Source: Ignavibacteria bacterium
GTDB lineage: Bacteria; Bacteroidota; Ignavibacteria; Kapaibacteriales; UBA2268
Direction of reading: 5' to 3'
Assembly (NCBI GenBank): GCA_026417135.1
Contig: JAOADV010000016.1
Location: 1-47,732, forward strand
DNA length: 47,732 nt
The notes under the pieces are model-generated. The model was not told the origin of the DNA. It searched no databases and saw nothing but the letters and a program-made list of their open reading frames with translations. Shown here in pieces: positions 8,881 to 17,170 of this stretch; positions within the stretch are counted from its first letter, which is position 1; every line of letters begins with the position of its first letter. A program made the position numbers and the translations under genes.

Positions 8881-10041
8881 ATGAGTAATAAGTTTAATCT
8901 TACCGAAGAACAAATAATTTTGAAGGAAACTGTCCGAAAATTTGCAGAAACAGAAATTAAACCAAAGATACGAGAACTGGACGAAAACGAAGAATTTTCT
9001 TACGAACTTACTGAAAAATTAGCAAAGGAAGGTTACCTTGGTTGTTTAATCCCTGATGAATATGGTGGTGCAAACCTTGATTATTTGTCGTATATCATAA
9101 TTGTCGAAGAAATTGCTCGTATCGATTCTTCGCAAGCTGCTACCATTGCTGCACACAATTCGCTTGGGGCTGCGCCAATTGTTTATTTTGGAAATGAACA
9201 GCAAAAGCAGAAGTATTTGCCTAAATTGGCTGAAGGGTATCTTTGGGGCTTTGGTTTGACCGAACCCGAAGCTGGATCCGACGCCGGCAATACGAAAACC
9301 ACAGCAATCAAAAATGGGGACAAATGGATTTTGAATGGCACGAAAATCTTTATTACAAATGCTTCGACTGATGTAACGCTTGGTTCTACTATTCTTGCAG
9401 TTTCTGGGACTTTGCCCGACGGTAGAAAGGAATACTCTTGCTTTTTAGTTGAAAATGGGACTCCGGGCTTTACTGCTCGCTCGATGAAACACAAAATGAT
9501 GTGGCGCTCCTCGAATACAAGTGAATTGATACTCGAAGATGTTGTAGTTGGAGAAGAAAATCTTTTGGGTAAACGAGGCGATGGTTTCAAACAAATGCTT
9601 AAAACTTTGGACTACGGTCGACTTTCTATCGCTGCGATAGGACTTGGTTTGGCACAAGGCGCATTCGAATATGCTTTGAATTATGCTAAAACAAGAAAGA
9701 CCTTTGGAACTCCAATCTCTAAGCATCAAGCAATTGCTTTCAAGCTTGCAGATATGCAAATGAACATCGATTTGGCAAGGACCTATCTTTATCAAACTTG
9801 TCGATTGGCGAATACATCCGCGAAGATTACAATGGAATCTGCTATTGCCAAGTTATATTGTTCCGAAGTTGCCCGCCTTTGTGCAAACAATTGCGTTCAA
9901 ATTCTTGGCGGCTACGGCTTGATGAAAGAGTATGATGCAGAACGATACTATCGCGACCAGAAAATCTTGGAAATAGGCGAAGGAACAAGCGAAATTCAGC
10001 GACTGGTAATTGCTCGAAATATAGGATGTTTCGATGTTTAA
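8881..10041 (+). CDS. acyl-CoA dehydrogenase, second paralogue
   Basis: The protein has 386 residues and the same fold as the divergent neighbour but is clearly a different subfamily member. It has GLTEPEAGSDAGNT and WILNGTKIFITNAS in the middle domain, RKTFGTPISKHQAIAFKLADM in the C-terminal domain, and the catalytic motif ILEIGEGTSEIQRLVI near the end. It starts the rightward set (dehydrogenase, unknown protein, HMG-CoA synthase, thiolase, DUF35). Having two dehydrogenases back to back suggests two steps or two substrates, for example straight-chain butyryl-CoA versus isovaleryl- or isobutyryl-CoA. This assignment is inference. Confidence 0.9.
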   Translation: MSNKFNLTEEQIILKETVRKFAETEIKPKIRELDENEEFSYELTEKLAKEGYLGCLIPDEYGGANLDYLSYIIIVEEIARIDSSQAATIAAHNSLGAAPIVYFGNEQQKQKYLPKLAEGYLWGFGLTEPEAGSDAGNTKTTAIKNGDKWILNGTKIFITNASTDVTLGSTILAVSGTLPDGRKEYSCFLVENGTPGFTARSMKHKMMWRSSNTSELILEDVVVGEENLLGKRGDGFKQMLKTLDYGRLSIAAIGLGLAQGAFEYALNYAKTRKTFGTPISKHQAIAFKLADMQMNIDLARTYLYQTCRLANTSAKITMESAIAKLYCSEVARLCANNCVQILGGYGLMKEYDAERYYRDQKILEIGEGTSEIQRLVIARNIGCFDV

Positions 10042-10052
10042 GGAAAAAGCAA

Positions 10053-10763
10053 ATGGCAATTGATAAATCTTTTATCGAAAGCCTTCCATCCAATCCTTTG
10101 CTTGCCGAAACTAAAATTATCGGTGAATTCAATAGAATCTTGGAAAATGCAAATAAAGACTTTACTCGCGAAGCGTTTTACGAGGATTTTCTCAACATCT
10201 TCAGTTTCTACCAAGTTTACGCTGCAAAACATTCCTTAAATATTAATTTTCCACCATTAACCAACGATAAGAAAATCAATACCGGGATAATCATCAACTT
10301 TTTCGAAAATCGCCAGAAGGAAACACAAATTGAATTAGAAGATTTCCTTTCTTTTCAAAAATTGATTGAAAAGAAAAGTACTTTTGAATCCCTTCTCCGC
10401 GAAGAAATTACTTATAAGCTTAGCGATAAGGATTTAAACACACTTTATCATAAATTCGATTCGATAATCGATTTGGTTAACGAAAATTTCGATATAAAAA
10501 GAAATTTAAAATTGCGTTTAATCGGTTATATTGGTACGCTAAAAAAGGAATTGAAACCCGAAATGTCGAATTTTGATAAATTTTGGTCTCTCGTTAGCTA
10601 CATTGGTTTGTTGTATGGTTTGTATGGCGACAAAGTTATTAAAATAATCGATAGGATTAAAGATGTGCTAAATTTTATTTGGAAAGTACAAGCGACAGCC
10701 GAAGGCTTGCCTATAACAAATCCAGTTATCACAATTATATTTAAGGAAATTAAACCAACATAA
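10053..10763 (+). CDS. hypothetical protein, mostly helical
   Basis: The protein has 236 residues and I do not recognise it. The start chosen is ATG 10053, 11 bases after the dehydrogenase stop. An in-frame upstream ATG at 10026 would overlap that gene. It is rich in Lys, Glu, Asn, Phe and Ile, with long predicted helices, no signal peptide and no cysteines. A mildly hydrophobic stretch near the C-terminus (FWSLVSYIGLLYGLYGDKVI) might be a membrane-associated helix. Base composition matches its neighbours. It sits between the dehydrogenase and the HMG-CoA synthase genes with short gaps, so it is probably co-transcribed, but whether it takes part in the pathway is unknown. Confidence 0.75.
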   Translation: MAIDKSFIESLPSNPLLAETKIIGEFNRILENANKDFTREAFYEDFLNIFSFYQVYAAKHSLNINFPPLTNDKKINTGIIINFFENRQKETQIELEDFLSFQKLIEKKSTFESLLREEITYKLSDKDLNTLYHKFDSIIDLVNENFDIKRNLKLRLIGYIGTLKKELKPEMSNFDKFWSLVSYIGLLYGLYGDKVIKIIDRIKDVLNFIWKVQATAEGLPITNPVITIIFKEIKPT

Positions 10764-10790
10764 TATGTTTTACTAACTTTAGGTGATTTT

Positions 10791-11843
10791 ATGATTGGTA
10801 TAGTTGGATATGGAAGTTATGTTCCAATGTATCGTATCAAAAGTTCAACGATTGCTAAACAATGGGGGAGCGACCCGGCGGCAATCGAAAAGGGGCTTAT
10901 GCTCATCGAAAAAACAGTTCCTTATTTCGACGAGGATACAATAACAATATCTGTTGCTGCGGCAAAGAATGCACTTTTGCGAGCACAAATCGACCCCCAA
11001 CGGATTGGAGCAGTTTATATTGGTTCAGAATCGCATCCTTATGCTGTAAAACCTTCTGGAACTGTGCTTATTGATGCCTTGGGAATTGGACCACACGTTC
11101 ACGTTGCGGATTTTGAATTTGCTTGCAAAGCGGGGACAGAGGCAATGTATGTTGCGTATAGCCACGTAAAGAGCGGCGAGATGGAATTTGCTATGGGGAT
11201 TGGCTCCGATACTTCGCAAGGTGCACCGGGCGATGCTCTCGAATATAGCGCCTCGGCCGGAGGCTCTGCATTCATCTTTGGAAAGGAAAATGTTGTAGCC
11301 GAAGTTCTTTTTACCCATTCTTTTACTTCCGATACTGCTGATTTTTGGCGACGAGAATACCAAACTTATCCACGACACGGTGGTCGATTTACCGGAGAAC
11401 CAGCATATTTCAAGCATATTCTTGGTTGTGGGAGAGCATTGCTTGAAAAATCTGGGATGAAGCCCGAAGAATTTCAATTCGCTGTATTTCATATGCCCAA
11501 TGGTAGATTCCCCTTAAAAGTTGGAAAGGACCTTGGATTCAAACAAGAACAAATGTCCGAAGGTTGGATAGTCAATATAATGGGAAACACATATTCTGGC
11601 TCTTCTATAACTGGTTTGACTGCTATTCTTGATGTGGCAAAACCTGGCGATAAAATATTTCTTGTTTCTTTTGGCTCTGGGGCTGGAAGCGATGGTTTCA
11701 TTTTCCAAGTTACCGAAAGAATAAACGAGGTTCGGGACCTTGCCCCGAAAACTCGTGAAATGTTAAATAATCCAAATAAGATATATCTTGATTATGGGCA
11801 ATATGCCGCTATTAGAAAGAAAATACATTTTAATGAGTATTAA
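10791..11843 (+). CDS. archaeal-type hydroxymethylglutaryl-CoA synthase
   Basis: The 350-residue protein condenses acetyl-CoA with acetoacetyl-CoA to HMG-CoA. It is the short archaeal form, not the eukaryotic or Gram-positive form. The thiolase-fold active site is complete: a Glu in IGSES (about residue 80), the acyl-accepting Cys112 in FEFACKAGTEAM, and His234 in FHMPNGRFP. DTSQGAPGDALEYSA is characteristic of the archaeal group. AGGTGA precedes the ATG. It is followed 19 bases later by the partner thiolase and then the DUF35 protein, the gene order known for the archaeal HMGCS-thiolase-DUF35 complex that channels acetoacetyl-CoA. In archaea the product feeds the mevalonate pathway. Here, next to leucine-type genes, the direction and purpose are open. 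Confidence 0.87.
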   Translation: MIGIVGYGSYVPMYRIKSSTIAKQWGSDPAAIEKGLMLIEKTVPYFDEDTITISVAAAKNALLRAQIDPQRIGAVYIGSESHPYAVKPSGTVLIDALGIGPHVHVADFEFACKAGTEAMYVAYSHVKSGEMEFAMGIGSDTSQGAPGDALEYSASAGGSAFIFGKENVVAEVLFTHSFTSDTADFWRREYQTYPRHGGRFTGEPAYFKHILGCGRALLEKSGMKPEEFQFAVFHMPNGRFPLKVGKDLGFKQEQMSEGWIVNIMGNTYSGSSITGLTAILDVAKPGDKIFLVSFGSGAGSDGFIFQVTERINEVRDLAPKTREMLNNPNKIYLDYGQYAAIRKKIHFNEY

Positions 11844-11861
11844 CAATTTCGAGGTGTATAA

Positions 11862-13010
11862 ATGCGTGATGTTGCAATCATTGGAGTAGGTCTTACGCAA
11901 TTCGGCGAAAATTGGGACCAAAGTATAAGGGACTTGTTCGCCGAAGCGGCTTTAAAGGCAATGGAAAGTGCAAAAATTGAAAAGGTGGACTCTCTTTACG
12001 TTGGGTCGATGTCCAGCGGATTATACGCTTACCAAGAACATTTGGGCTCGTTGATGGCAGATTATGTTGGCCAGATTGGTGTTCCAGCTGTCCGAATCGA
12101 ATCGGCTTGTTCTTCTGGTGGCCAAGCTGTGAGAATGGGGTTCTTGGATGTTGCCTCTGGTATGCACGATATCGTACTTGTCGGTGGTGTCGAAAAGATG
12201 TGGGATGTCGAAGACGGGACTTTTGTCCTTGCGACTGCTGCGGACCAAGAATATGAAGTTTACAATGGGGTTACTTTTCCCGGTCTTTATGCAATGATGG
12301 CTCGTGTTTATATGGAAAGATATGGGCTTACTCGGGAGGAATTGGCACAAGTTCCAATAAAGAATCACAAGCACGGGGTGAATAATCCTTACGCTCAATT
12401 TCCATTCGAAATCGATTTAAAAGCTGTATTAAGTTCTTCTATGGTTGCCGACCCTCTTCGACTTTTAGATTGTTCTCCAATCACCGACGGAGCTGCTTGT
12501 GTTATACTTTGTCCACTCGAACGAGCAAAAGAGTTTACGGATAAGTTTGTCAAAATTCGGGCTGTTGGTTCGGCAAGCGGTCCTATTGCCTTCCACGACC
12601 ACAAAGATTTAACCAGATTGGATGCTGTGAAACTTGCTGGCGAAAGAGCGTATAAAATGGCAGGGCTAAAACCCGAAGATATTGATTTTGTTGAAGTTCA
12701 CGATTGTTTCTCGATTGCAGAAATTTTAGTTGCCGAAGAGCTTGGTTTCTTCGATTATGGGACCGCTGGAAAGGCTATCGCCGAAGGTCAAGCTACCTAC
12801 GGTGGTAAAATTGTTATTAACCCAAGCGGTGGGTTAAAAGCAAAAGGTCATCCAGTTGGAGCAACTGGCGTTGCACAAATTGTCGAAGCATATCTGCAAT
12901 TAACTGGCCAAGCGGGCAAAAGGCAAGTTTCTAACGCTCGCTTTGGGATGACCCAAAATATGGGTGGTTCTGGTGGTAGTTGTGTTGTTCACATTTTGGA
13001 GGCAATGTAA
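11862..13010 (+). CDS. acetoacetyl-CoA thiolase, archaeal/SCP2-type
   Basis: This 382-residue thiolase catalyses the reversible condensation of two acetyl-CoA into acetoacetyl-CoA. The nucleophilic Cys83 lies in [12 protein letters not shown]. His280 is in [11 protein letters not shown], and His330 is in [15 protein letters not shown]. It belongs to the group lacking the covering-loop Cys motif of classical FadA thiolases, which is the kind that pairs with DUF35 proteins and archaeal HMG-CoA synthase. GAGGTG lies upstream of the ATG. The next gene starts one base after its TAA. I infer that it forms a complex with the flanking proteins and hands acetoacetyl-CoA to the synthase, or receives it in the degradative direction. 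Confidence 0.88.
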   Translation: MRDVAIIGVGLTQFGENWDQSIRDLFAEAALKAMESAKIEKVDSLYVGSMSSGLYAYQEHLGSLMADYVGQIGVPAVRIESACSSGGQAVRMGFLDVASGMHDIVLVGGVEKMWDVEDGTFVLATAADQEYEVYNGVTFPGLYAMMARVYMERYGLTREELAQVPIKNHKHGVNNPYAQFPFEIDLKAVLSSSMVADPLRLLDCSPITDGAACVILCPLERAKEFTDKFVKIRAVGSASGPIAFHDHKDLTRLDAVKLAGERAYKMAGLKPEDIDFVEVHDCFSIAEILVAEELGFFDYGTAGKAIAEGQATYGGKIVINPSGGLKAKGHPVGATGVAQIVEAYLQLTGQAGKRQVSNARFGMTQNMGGSGGSCVVHILEAM

Positions 13011-13011
13011 T

Positions 13012-13404
13012 ATGGCAATAAGTCAAAGATATACAAGGGAGATACCACATCGCTACCGCTTGGAAGCTCAAAAATTTCCAAGCGGATTTGTTTCTTTACC
13101 TCGTCGTTATGTCGACCCAATCTCTGGTAGCCGAGAATTTGAAAAAATCAGACTTTCGGGGAAGGGCACCATTTTGTCGTACACTATAATTTATGTTTCT
13201 GCGGACCAATTTAAACTTCTTACTCCATACGCTGTTGCAGTTATCGAAACTGACGAAGGTGCTCGTGTAACAGCAATGATGACAGATACAAATTTCGAAG
13301 ATTTAAAAATTGGGGCAAGGGTAGAATTTGTTTTTCGCAAAATTATGGAAGAAGGTGCAAGCGGGATAATCAACTACGGTTACAAGGCAAAAATCATCAA
13401 GTAA
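13012..13404 (+). CDS. DUF35 OB-fold protein with a degenerate zinc ribbon
   Basis: The 130-residue protein begins at ATG 13012, one base after the thiolase stop. A longer in-frame start inside the thiolase gene is unlikely. The C-terminal OB-fold part is recognisable (REFEKIRLSGKGTILSYTII, then LTPYAVAVIETDEGARVTAM). Canonical members carry an N-terminal rubredoxin-like zinc ribbon with two CxxC pairs. The matching stretch here (about residues 19-40) has none, with DPIS at the position where CPxC is expected. The protein contains no Cys at all. In archaea the DUF35 protein bridges thiolase and HMG-CoA synthase and its ribbon helps hold CoA. The gene position says the same partnership, but metal binding must be lost. 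Confidence 0.82.
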   Translation: MAISQRYTREIPHRYRLEAQKFPSGFVSLPRRYVDPISGSREFEKIRLSGKGTILSYTIIYVSADQFKLLTPYAVAVIETDEGARVTAMMTDTNFEDLKIGARVEFVFRKIMEEGASGIINYGYKAKIIK

Positions 13405-13508
13405 TTTTAATAAATCAATAAGTTGGGAAGGGTTCGGAGGTTACTTGTCCAAATTCTTTGGGTTCTTCGTGCATATATTTCAAGATAAAACCGATGAAAT
13501 TATTTGGT

Positions 13509-13527
13509 ATTGTTAGATTCTAACAAT
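13509..13527. repeat. small palindrome in the convergent gap
   Basis: ATTGTTAGA and TCTAACAAT form a 9-bp inverted repeat around a single T in the gap between the convergent DUF35 and prenyltransferase genes. No T tract follows, so a role as terminator or protein site is uncertain. Confidence 0.35.
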
Positions 13528-13658
13528 GCTCAGATATATTATCGATTTTCATCATTTTGTTTGAAAATAAGTATAAGAAGGTTCGAGCTTTAACATTCAT
13601 AATTGAATGCTATTTTCTCTTTTTGGTTGGTGATTTAACGAAGGAAATTATAGAAAGG

Positions 13659-14675
13659 TCATCCCAAATTTAGCAAACCAGAATACTTAAAAACAAGTTC
13701 GATAATTAAAGCAAGTAGAAAGATGGTGCCAAACCTTCTATTGTACATAAATGCAAAGTAAACCAAATACAGGGGCCAAGCGGTTTCGTAGCCTTTTGGG
13801 GCTTCGGTTGGACGTGGCTTCGAAAAAACTTTGATTGAGGGTATAAGTTTTGGAACTGCTGCCAACGAAAGTGCCATAATTGGGGTAAAATAATTTATAG
13901 TTATAAGATAAGCAATCAAAAGATATTGAATTATCCACAAAATTATCACTAAAAATCGCGATGCTGTTTCGCCAATAATAACAGGTAAGGTATTAATTCT
14001 TTTTTCTTTGTCCACCTTCATCTTGTCGGTATGTTTGCCAAGAAGTACAGTTGTCGGACCAATCGAATAAACCAGACTTACAAAAATCACTTCCCAACTC
14101 CAGGTACCACCGGTAACCACAAAATAAGTCCCACCTACCATTAAAGGTCCCCATACGATAAGAACGGTAACTTCGCCAAGCCCAATATACTTAAGGGGCC
14201 AAGTGTAGAACGCGATGAAGAAGATACCAGCCAAAATAAGATAAATTGTCGTTGTAGGAGTAGTCAAAGCCAAATAAATTCCACACGAAAGTGCGATAGC
14301 GAAACTTCCAAGGATATAACCCCACATTTCTTTTTCTGTCATAAGTCCGTGTTCTAAAGCTTGCGGACCATAAAGATTTCGGTAATAGTTATCCTTGTCG
14401 ACCCCTTTTTTTGAATCTGTCCAATCGTTAACTAAATTGTTAGTTGCGTGAGCGAAGATAAGCCCAAAGAAGGAGAGTAAGAATGGTAGAAGATTAAATT
14501 TTCCATCTTTTAATGCTAAAAGACCTCCATACAAAGCCGACATTGCTGTCATAACAAAAACAGCTCCACGCGCAGAGATAAGCCATCTCGAAACGATGTC
14601 GAGTTGTTTCCATTCTGCCAAAGTAACTTTTGGGATTATTCGGAGCGCCTTGCCCCACATTGCAATATTGACCAT
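13659..14675 (-). CDS. UbiA-family prenyltransferase, MenA-like
   Basis: This polytopic membrane protein of about 338 residues has roughly eight or nine hydrophobic helices. The two Asp-rich prenyl diphosphate/magnesium motifs are present: NLVNDWTDSKKGVD in the first half and GKHTDKMKVDKEKRINTLPV in the second. The likely job is prenylation of dihydroxynaphthoate for menaquinone, but other UbiA substrates cannot be excluded. The longest frame starts with TTG at 14723. ATG at 14675 is the more credible start, and ATG 14660 is also possible. The gene converges with the acyl-CoA operon. No other menaquinone gene is nearby. Confidence 0.8.
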   Translation of the reverse strand: MVNIAMWGKALRIIPKVTLAEWKQLDIVSRWLISARGAVFVMTAMSALYGGLLALKDGKFNLLPFLLSFFGLIFAHATNNLVNDWTDSKKGVDKDNYYRNLYGPQALEHGLMTEKEMWGYILGSFAIALSCGIYLALTTPTTTIYLILAGIFFIAFYTWPLKYIGLGEVTVLIVWGPLMVGGTYFVVTGGTWSWEVIFVSLVYSIGPTTVLLGKHTDKMKVDKEKRINTLPVIIGETASRFLVIILWIIQYLLIAYLITINYFTPIMALSLAAVPKLIPSIKVFSKPRPTEAPKGYETAWPLYLVYFAFMYNRRFGTIFLLALIIELVFKYSGLLNLG

Positions 14676-14759
14676 AGTTTGGAAGTAAATATTCAACAAA
14701 TCTACAAAATTAAAAAAATGCAAAAATTTGAGATTTTTCCCGTGCGAAATTTGACTTAA

Positions 14760-15000
14760 TTATTTCAAGCAAAGTTTACCAAAAGACAAGTCGAATTTAT
14801 AAGTTTCGCCTTGAAAATTTAAGTTTAAACTATCTTTTGTTTTTTGTGAAATAGAAAGACTTGACAACGAATCGAACATTAAGAAAGTTTTACCATTCAA
14901 GCGATTGTTTGGTTGCCATCATCATCGTGGAGTAACGCACGATTTTCGGTGTTTTGGTAAGTTAATTGTAAACAAGGGGTTTGGAATATATTTAGTTTAA
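14760..15000 (-). pseudogene. possible relic of a small coding region
   Basis: The minus strand between the MlaE and prenyltransferase genes reads like protein in two successive frames. One ends ENRALLHDDDGNQTIA at about 14897. The other runs from about 14918 through LNGKTFLMFDSLSSLSISQK and ends FDLSFGKLCLK at TAA 14760. The second frame also has its own ATG at 14879 (39 residues). No family is recognised. It could be a frameshifted remnant, a tiny gene or chance. Confidence 0.22.
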
Positions 15001-15003
15001 AAA

Positions 15004-16134
15004 TTATAATCCGATAGCGTCGAAAATAAAAGTAAACAAAGCATCGGCAATAATTATTGCAAAAATTCCAGAAACAACAGAAATTGTTGTATATGTTCCA
15101 ACACTTTCGGCACCGCCCCGAACTTGAAGTCCACGAAAACAACCAATCGAAGCCACTAAGTATCCGAAAATTAAGCTTTTTAGAATACCAGACATCAAGT
15201 CGCCTAAATCGACTGCAATTCGCAATTGTGTAAAGTAACCGACTGTGGTAATATCGAGTGTTGCTAACCCAGAAATCAACCCTCCTAAGATACCAGCAAG
15301 ATTCCCGAACAATACCAAAAATGGTATAGAAAAAGTTACAGCAAGTACGCGGGGTATTACAAGAAAGTAAATTGGGTCGAACCCCATAGAGCGTAGTGCA
15401 TCAATTTCTTCGGAGACCTTCATCGTTCCAATTTCTGCTGCAAACGCCGAGCCCGAGCGTCCAGCAACAATTATCGCAGTCATAAGTGGGCCCAGCTCTC
15501 TTGTTAACGATACCCCTATTAAATCGGCAATAAAGATGTCTGCTCCGAATTGTTTTAGTTGTAATGCACCTTGATAACCCGAGATAATTCCAATTAGTAG
15601 TAGTATTGTCCAAACAATAGGAACGGCGTTGACTCCATTTTTTAGAAAAAGCGAAGGAAAATCGGTCCAGCGAACTTTTCGAGAAAAGGCTGAGGATAAA
15701 GTTTTTATAACCAATTCGCCGAAAAACTCAACGAAATGAATTACTTCTTTGAAAATATCGATGAAACGTTCGCCAATATAGGTAAAATACCAGATAAATG
15801 GGTTTCCCTTTGGTATGTCTTTTTTTTCGAAAAGTGCAACGTCCGAAAATTTTTCAAGGAAGTTTCTCATATTTTCCTTTAATCCTTCGAAAACTACCTC
15901 TATCTGGTTACGCTTTGCCCACATAATAAGCTCGGAACACAAAACAGCGAATGCAGTATCGAATTGTTCGAGATTTGAAAAATCAAGGTGTAAGTCCTTT
16001 ATGTTTTGAAATGTTTTGTCGTAAGGCTTCAACTTGTCGTAAATGTCGAGATTGTAAATAGTGAGGGTTTTCGAAAAAATTAGCGTTGCACTTTTTTCGG
16101 TTTTAATAAGTTTATAATTTGTCTCTTGTTCCAT
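15004..16134 (-). CDS. MlaE-type lipid ABC permease with N-terminal STAS domain
   Basis: The protein has 376 residues. Residues 1 to about 100 form a STAS-like domain (LHLDFSNLEQFDTAFAVLCS). The remainder is the MlaE permease domain with several membrane helices and the signature EIGTMKVSEEIDALRSMGFDP. MlaE permeases work with an MlaF ATPase and an MCE protein (MlaD) to move phospholipids between inner and outer membranes. The STAS domain is normally the separate protein MlaB; here it is fused, which is common in this group. No MlaF or MlaD gene adjoins. An MCE protein is encoded about 25 kb away at 41281-42228. Confidence 0.9.
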   Translation of the reverse strand: MEQETNYKLIKTEKSATLIFSKTLTIYNLDIYDKLKPYDKTFQNIKDLHLDFSNLEQFDTAFAVLCSELIMWAKRNQIEVVFEGLKENMRNFLEKFSDVALFEKKDIPKGNPFIWYFTYIGERFIDIFKEVIHFVEFFGELVIKTLSSAFSRKVRWTDFPSLFLKNGVNAVPIVWTILLLIGIISGYQGALQLKQFGADIFIADLIGVSLTRELGPLMTAIIVAGRSGSAFAAEIGTMKVSEEIDALRSMGFDPIYFLVIPRVLAVTFSIPFLVLFGNLAGILGGLISGLATLDITTVGYFTQLRIAVDLGDLMSGILKSLIFGYLVASIGCFRGLQVRGGAESVGTYTTISVVSGIFAIIIADALFTFIFDAIGL

Positions 16135-16414
16135 TTTGAACCTATATATAGTTTTAGCTTAGTTGCAAAATAAAAATTTTTTTCGTTTATGTTTGTTGCT
16201 GTAAATAAATATCTATTAAACAATAAAATAGAAGTTGGCGATTTAATCATATTTTAGCTTAACCCATTTCGAAAAATTTTAAAAGTGAAGTAAGTTGGAT
16301 AATTTAGAGTTTTAAACAAATGTAACAGCCTATTTTCGAGTAATTCAGTAAACAAAAACAAAGCTCCTTTTTTTTCGTCTAATCAATTTTCATTGAAAAT
16401 TTTATTTTTGAGAT

Positions 16415-17158
16415 ATGGAAAACGGCACCGAGAAAAAATCGACAAAACCTACTGGAAACCGAACGAAGGATATTTACAATACTTATCTAAAAAGCGAATC
16501 TGGTCGGGCAGTCCCTACAACAAAAAAAATAGTTGAACCCTTAGAAAGCAATCTAAAAGAAAGGGAATTGAGCGAGGACGAAAAACTTGGGACAGAATTG
16601 AAAGCGAGCAGCGAGCAAAGCATTTTGGAGATAGAGCAAATCAAAGCAGAGAACGAGGCTTTACGGGCAAAAATTGAAGAAATCGAAAAGGAGAAAGCGG
16701 AACTTTACGACCAGTTGTTACGCAAAGCAGCAGAATTTGAAAATTTTCGTCGTAGGACCCAAAAAGAGAAAGAAGATATAATAAAATATTCGAACGAAAA
16801 ACTTTTATATGAATTTCTGACTATACTCGACGACCTTAGTAATGCTGTTATTTCTGCGAAACAAACCGAAGATTTCACTTCACTAGCTGAAGGCGTTGAA
16901 CTTATTCTACACAAAACAAAGCGACTTTTTGAGCAAGCTGGCGTTACGGAAATCGAATGCCCAGTTGGAAAGCCATTCGATGTTGAATACCACGAGGCAT
17001 TAATGACTATGCCATCGCAATTGCCCGAAGGCTATGTTGTTCAAGAATTGCAGAAAGGCTATAAATTCTTCGATAAAATATTACGACATACAAAAGTGAT
17101 AACTTCTGCTGGGGGCTTGGGTAGCGACGGCACGATGAAGAATGAAAATGTTGAATAA
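16415..17158 (+). CDS. grpE: GrpE nucleotide-exchange factor
   Basis: This 247-residue cochaperone releases ADP from DnaK. It has a long, charged, probably disordered N-terminus, then a long coiled coil (IEQIKAENEALRAKIEEIEK onward), and the C-terminal beta domain with FDVEYHEALMTMP and KGYKFFDKILRHTKVITS, the conserved GrpE signature region. dnaJ follows 12 bases later, the usual heat-shock pairing. dnaK itself is not in the window. No CIRCE element is visible in the 280-base gap upstream. Confidence 0.95.
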   Translation: MENGTEKKSTKPTGNRTKDIYNTYLKSESGRAVPTTKKIVEPLESNLKERELSEDEKLGTELKASSEQSILEIEQIKAENEALRAKIEEIEKEKAELYDQLLRKAAEFENFRRRTQKEKEDIIKYSNEKLLYEFLTILDDLSNAVISAKQTEDFTSLAEGVELILHKTKRLFEQAGVTEIECPVGKPFDVEYHEALMTMPSQLPEGYVVQELQKGYKFFDKILRHTKVITSAGGLGSDGTMKNENVE

Positions 17159-17170
17159 ACCTAAAAGATT

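Noticed and set aside
12964-13011. Longer start for the DUF35 protein inside the thiolase gene
   Set aside because: It would overlap the thiolase by 47 bases with no family support; ATG 13012 follows the stop directly and gives the expected N-terminus.
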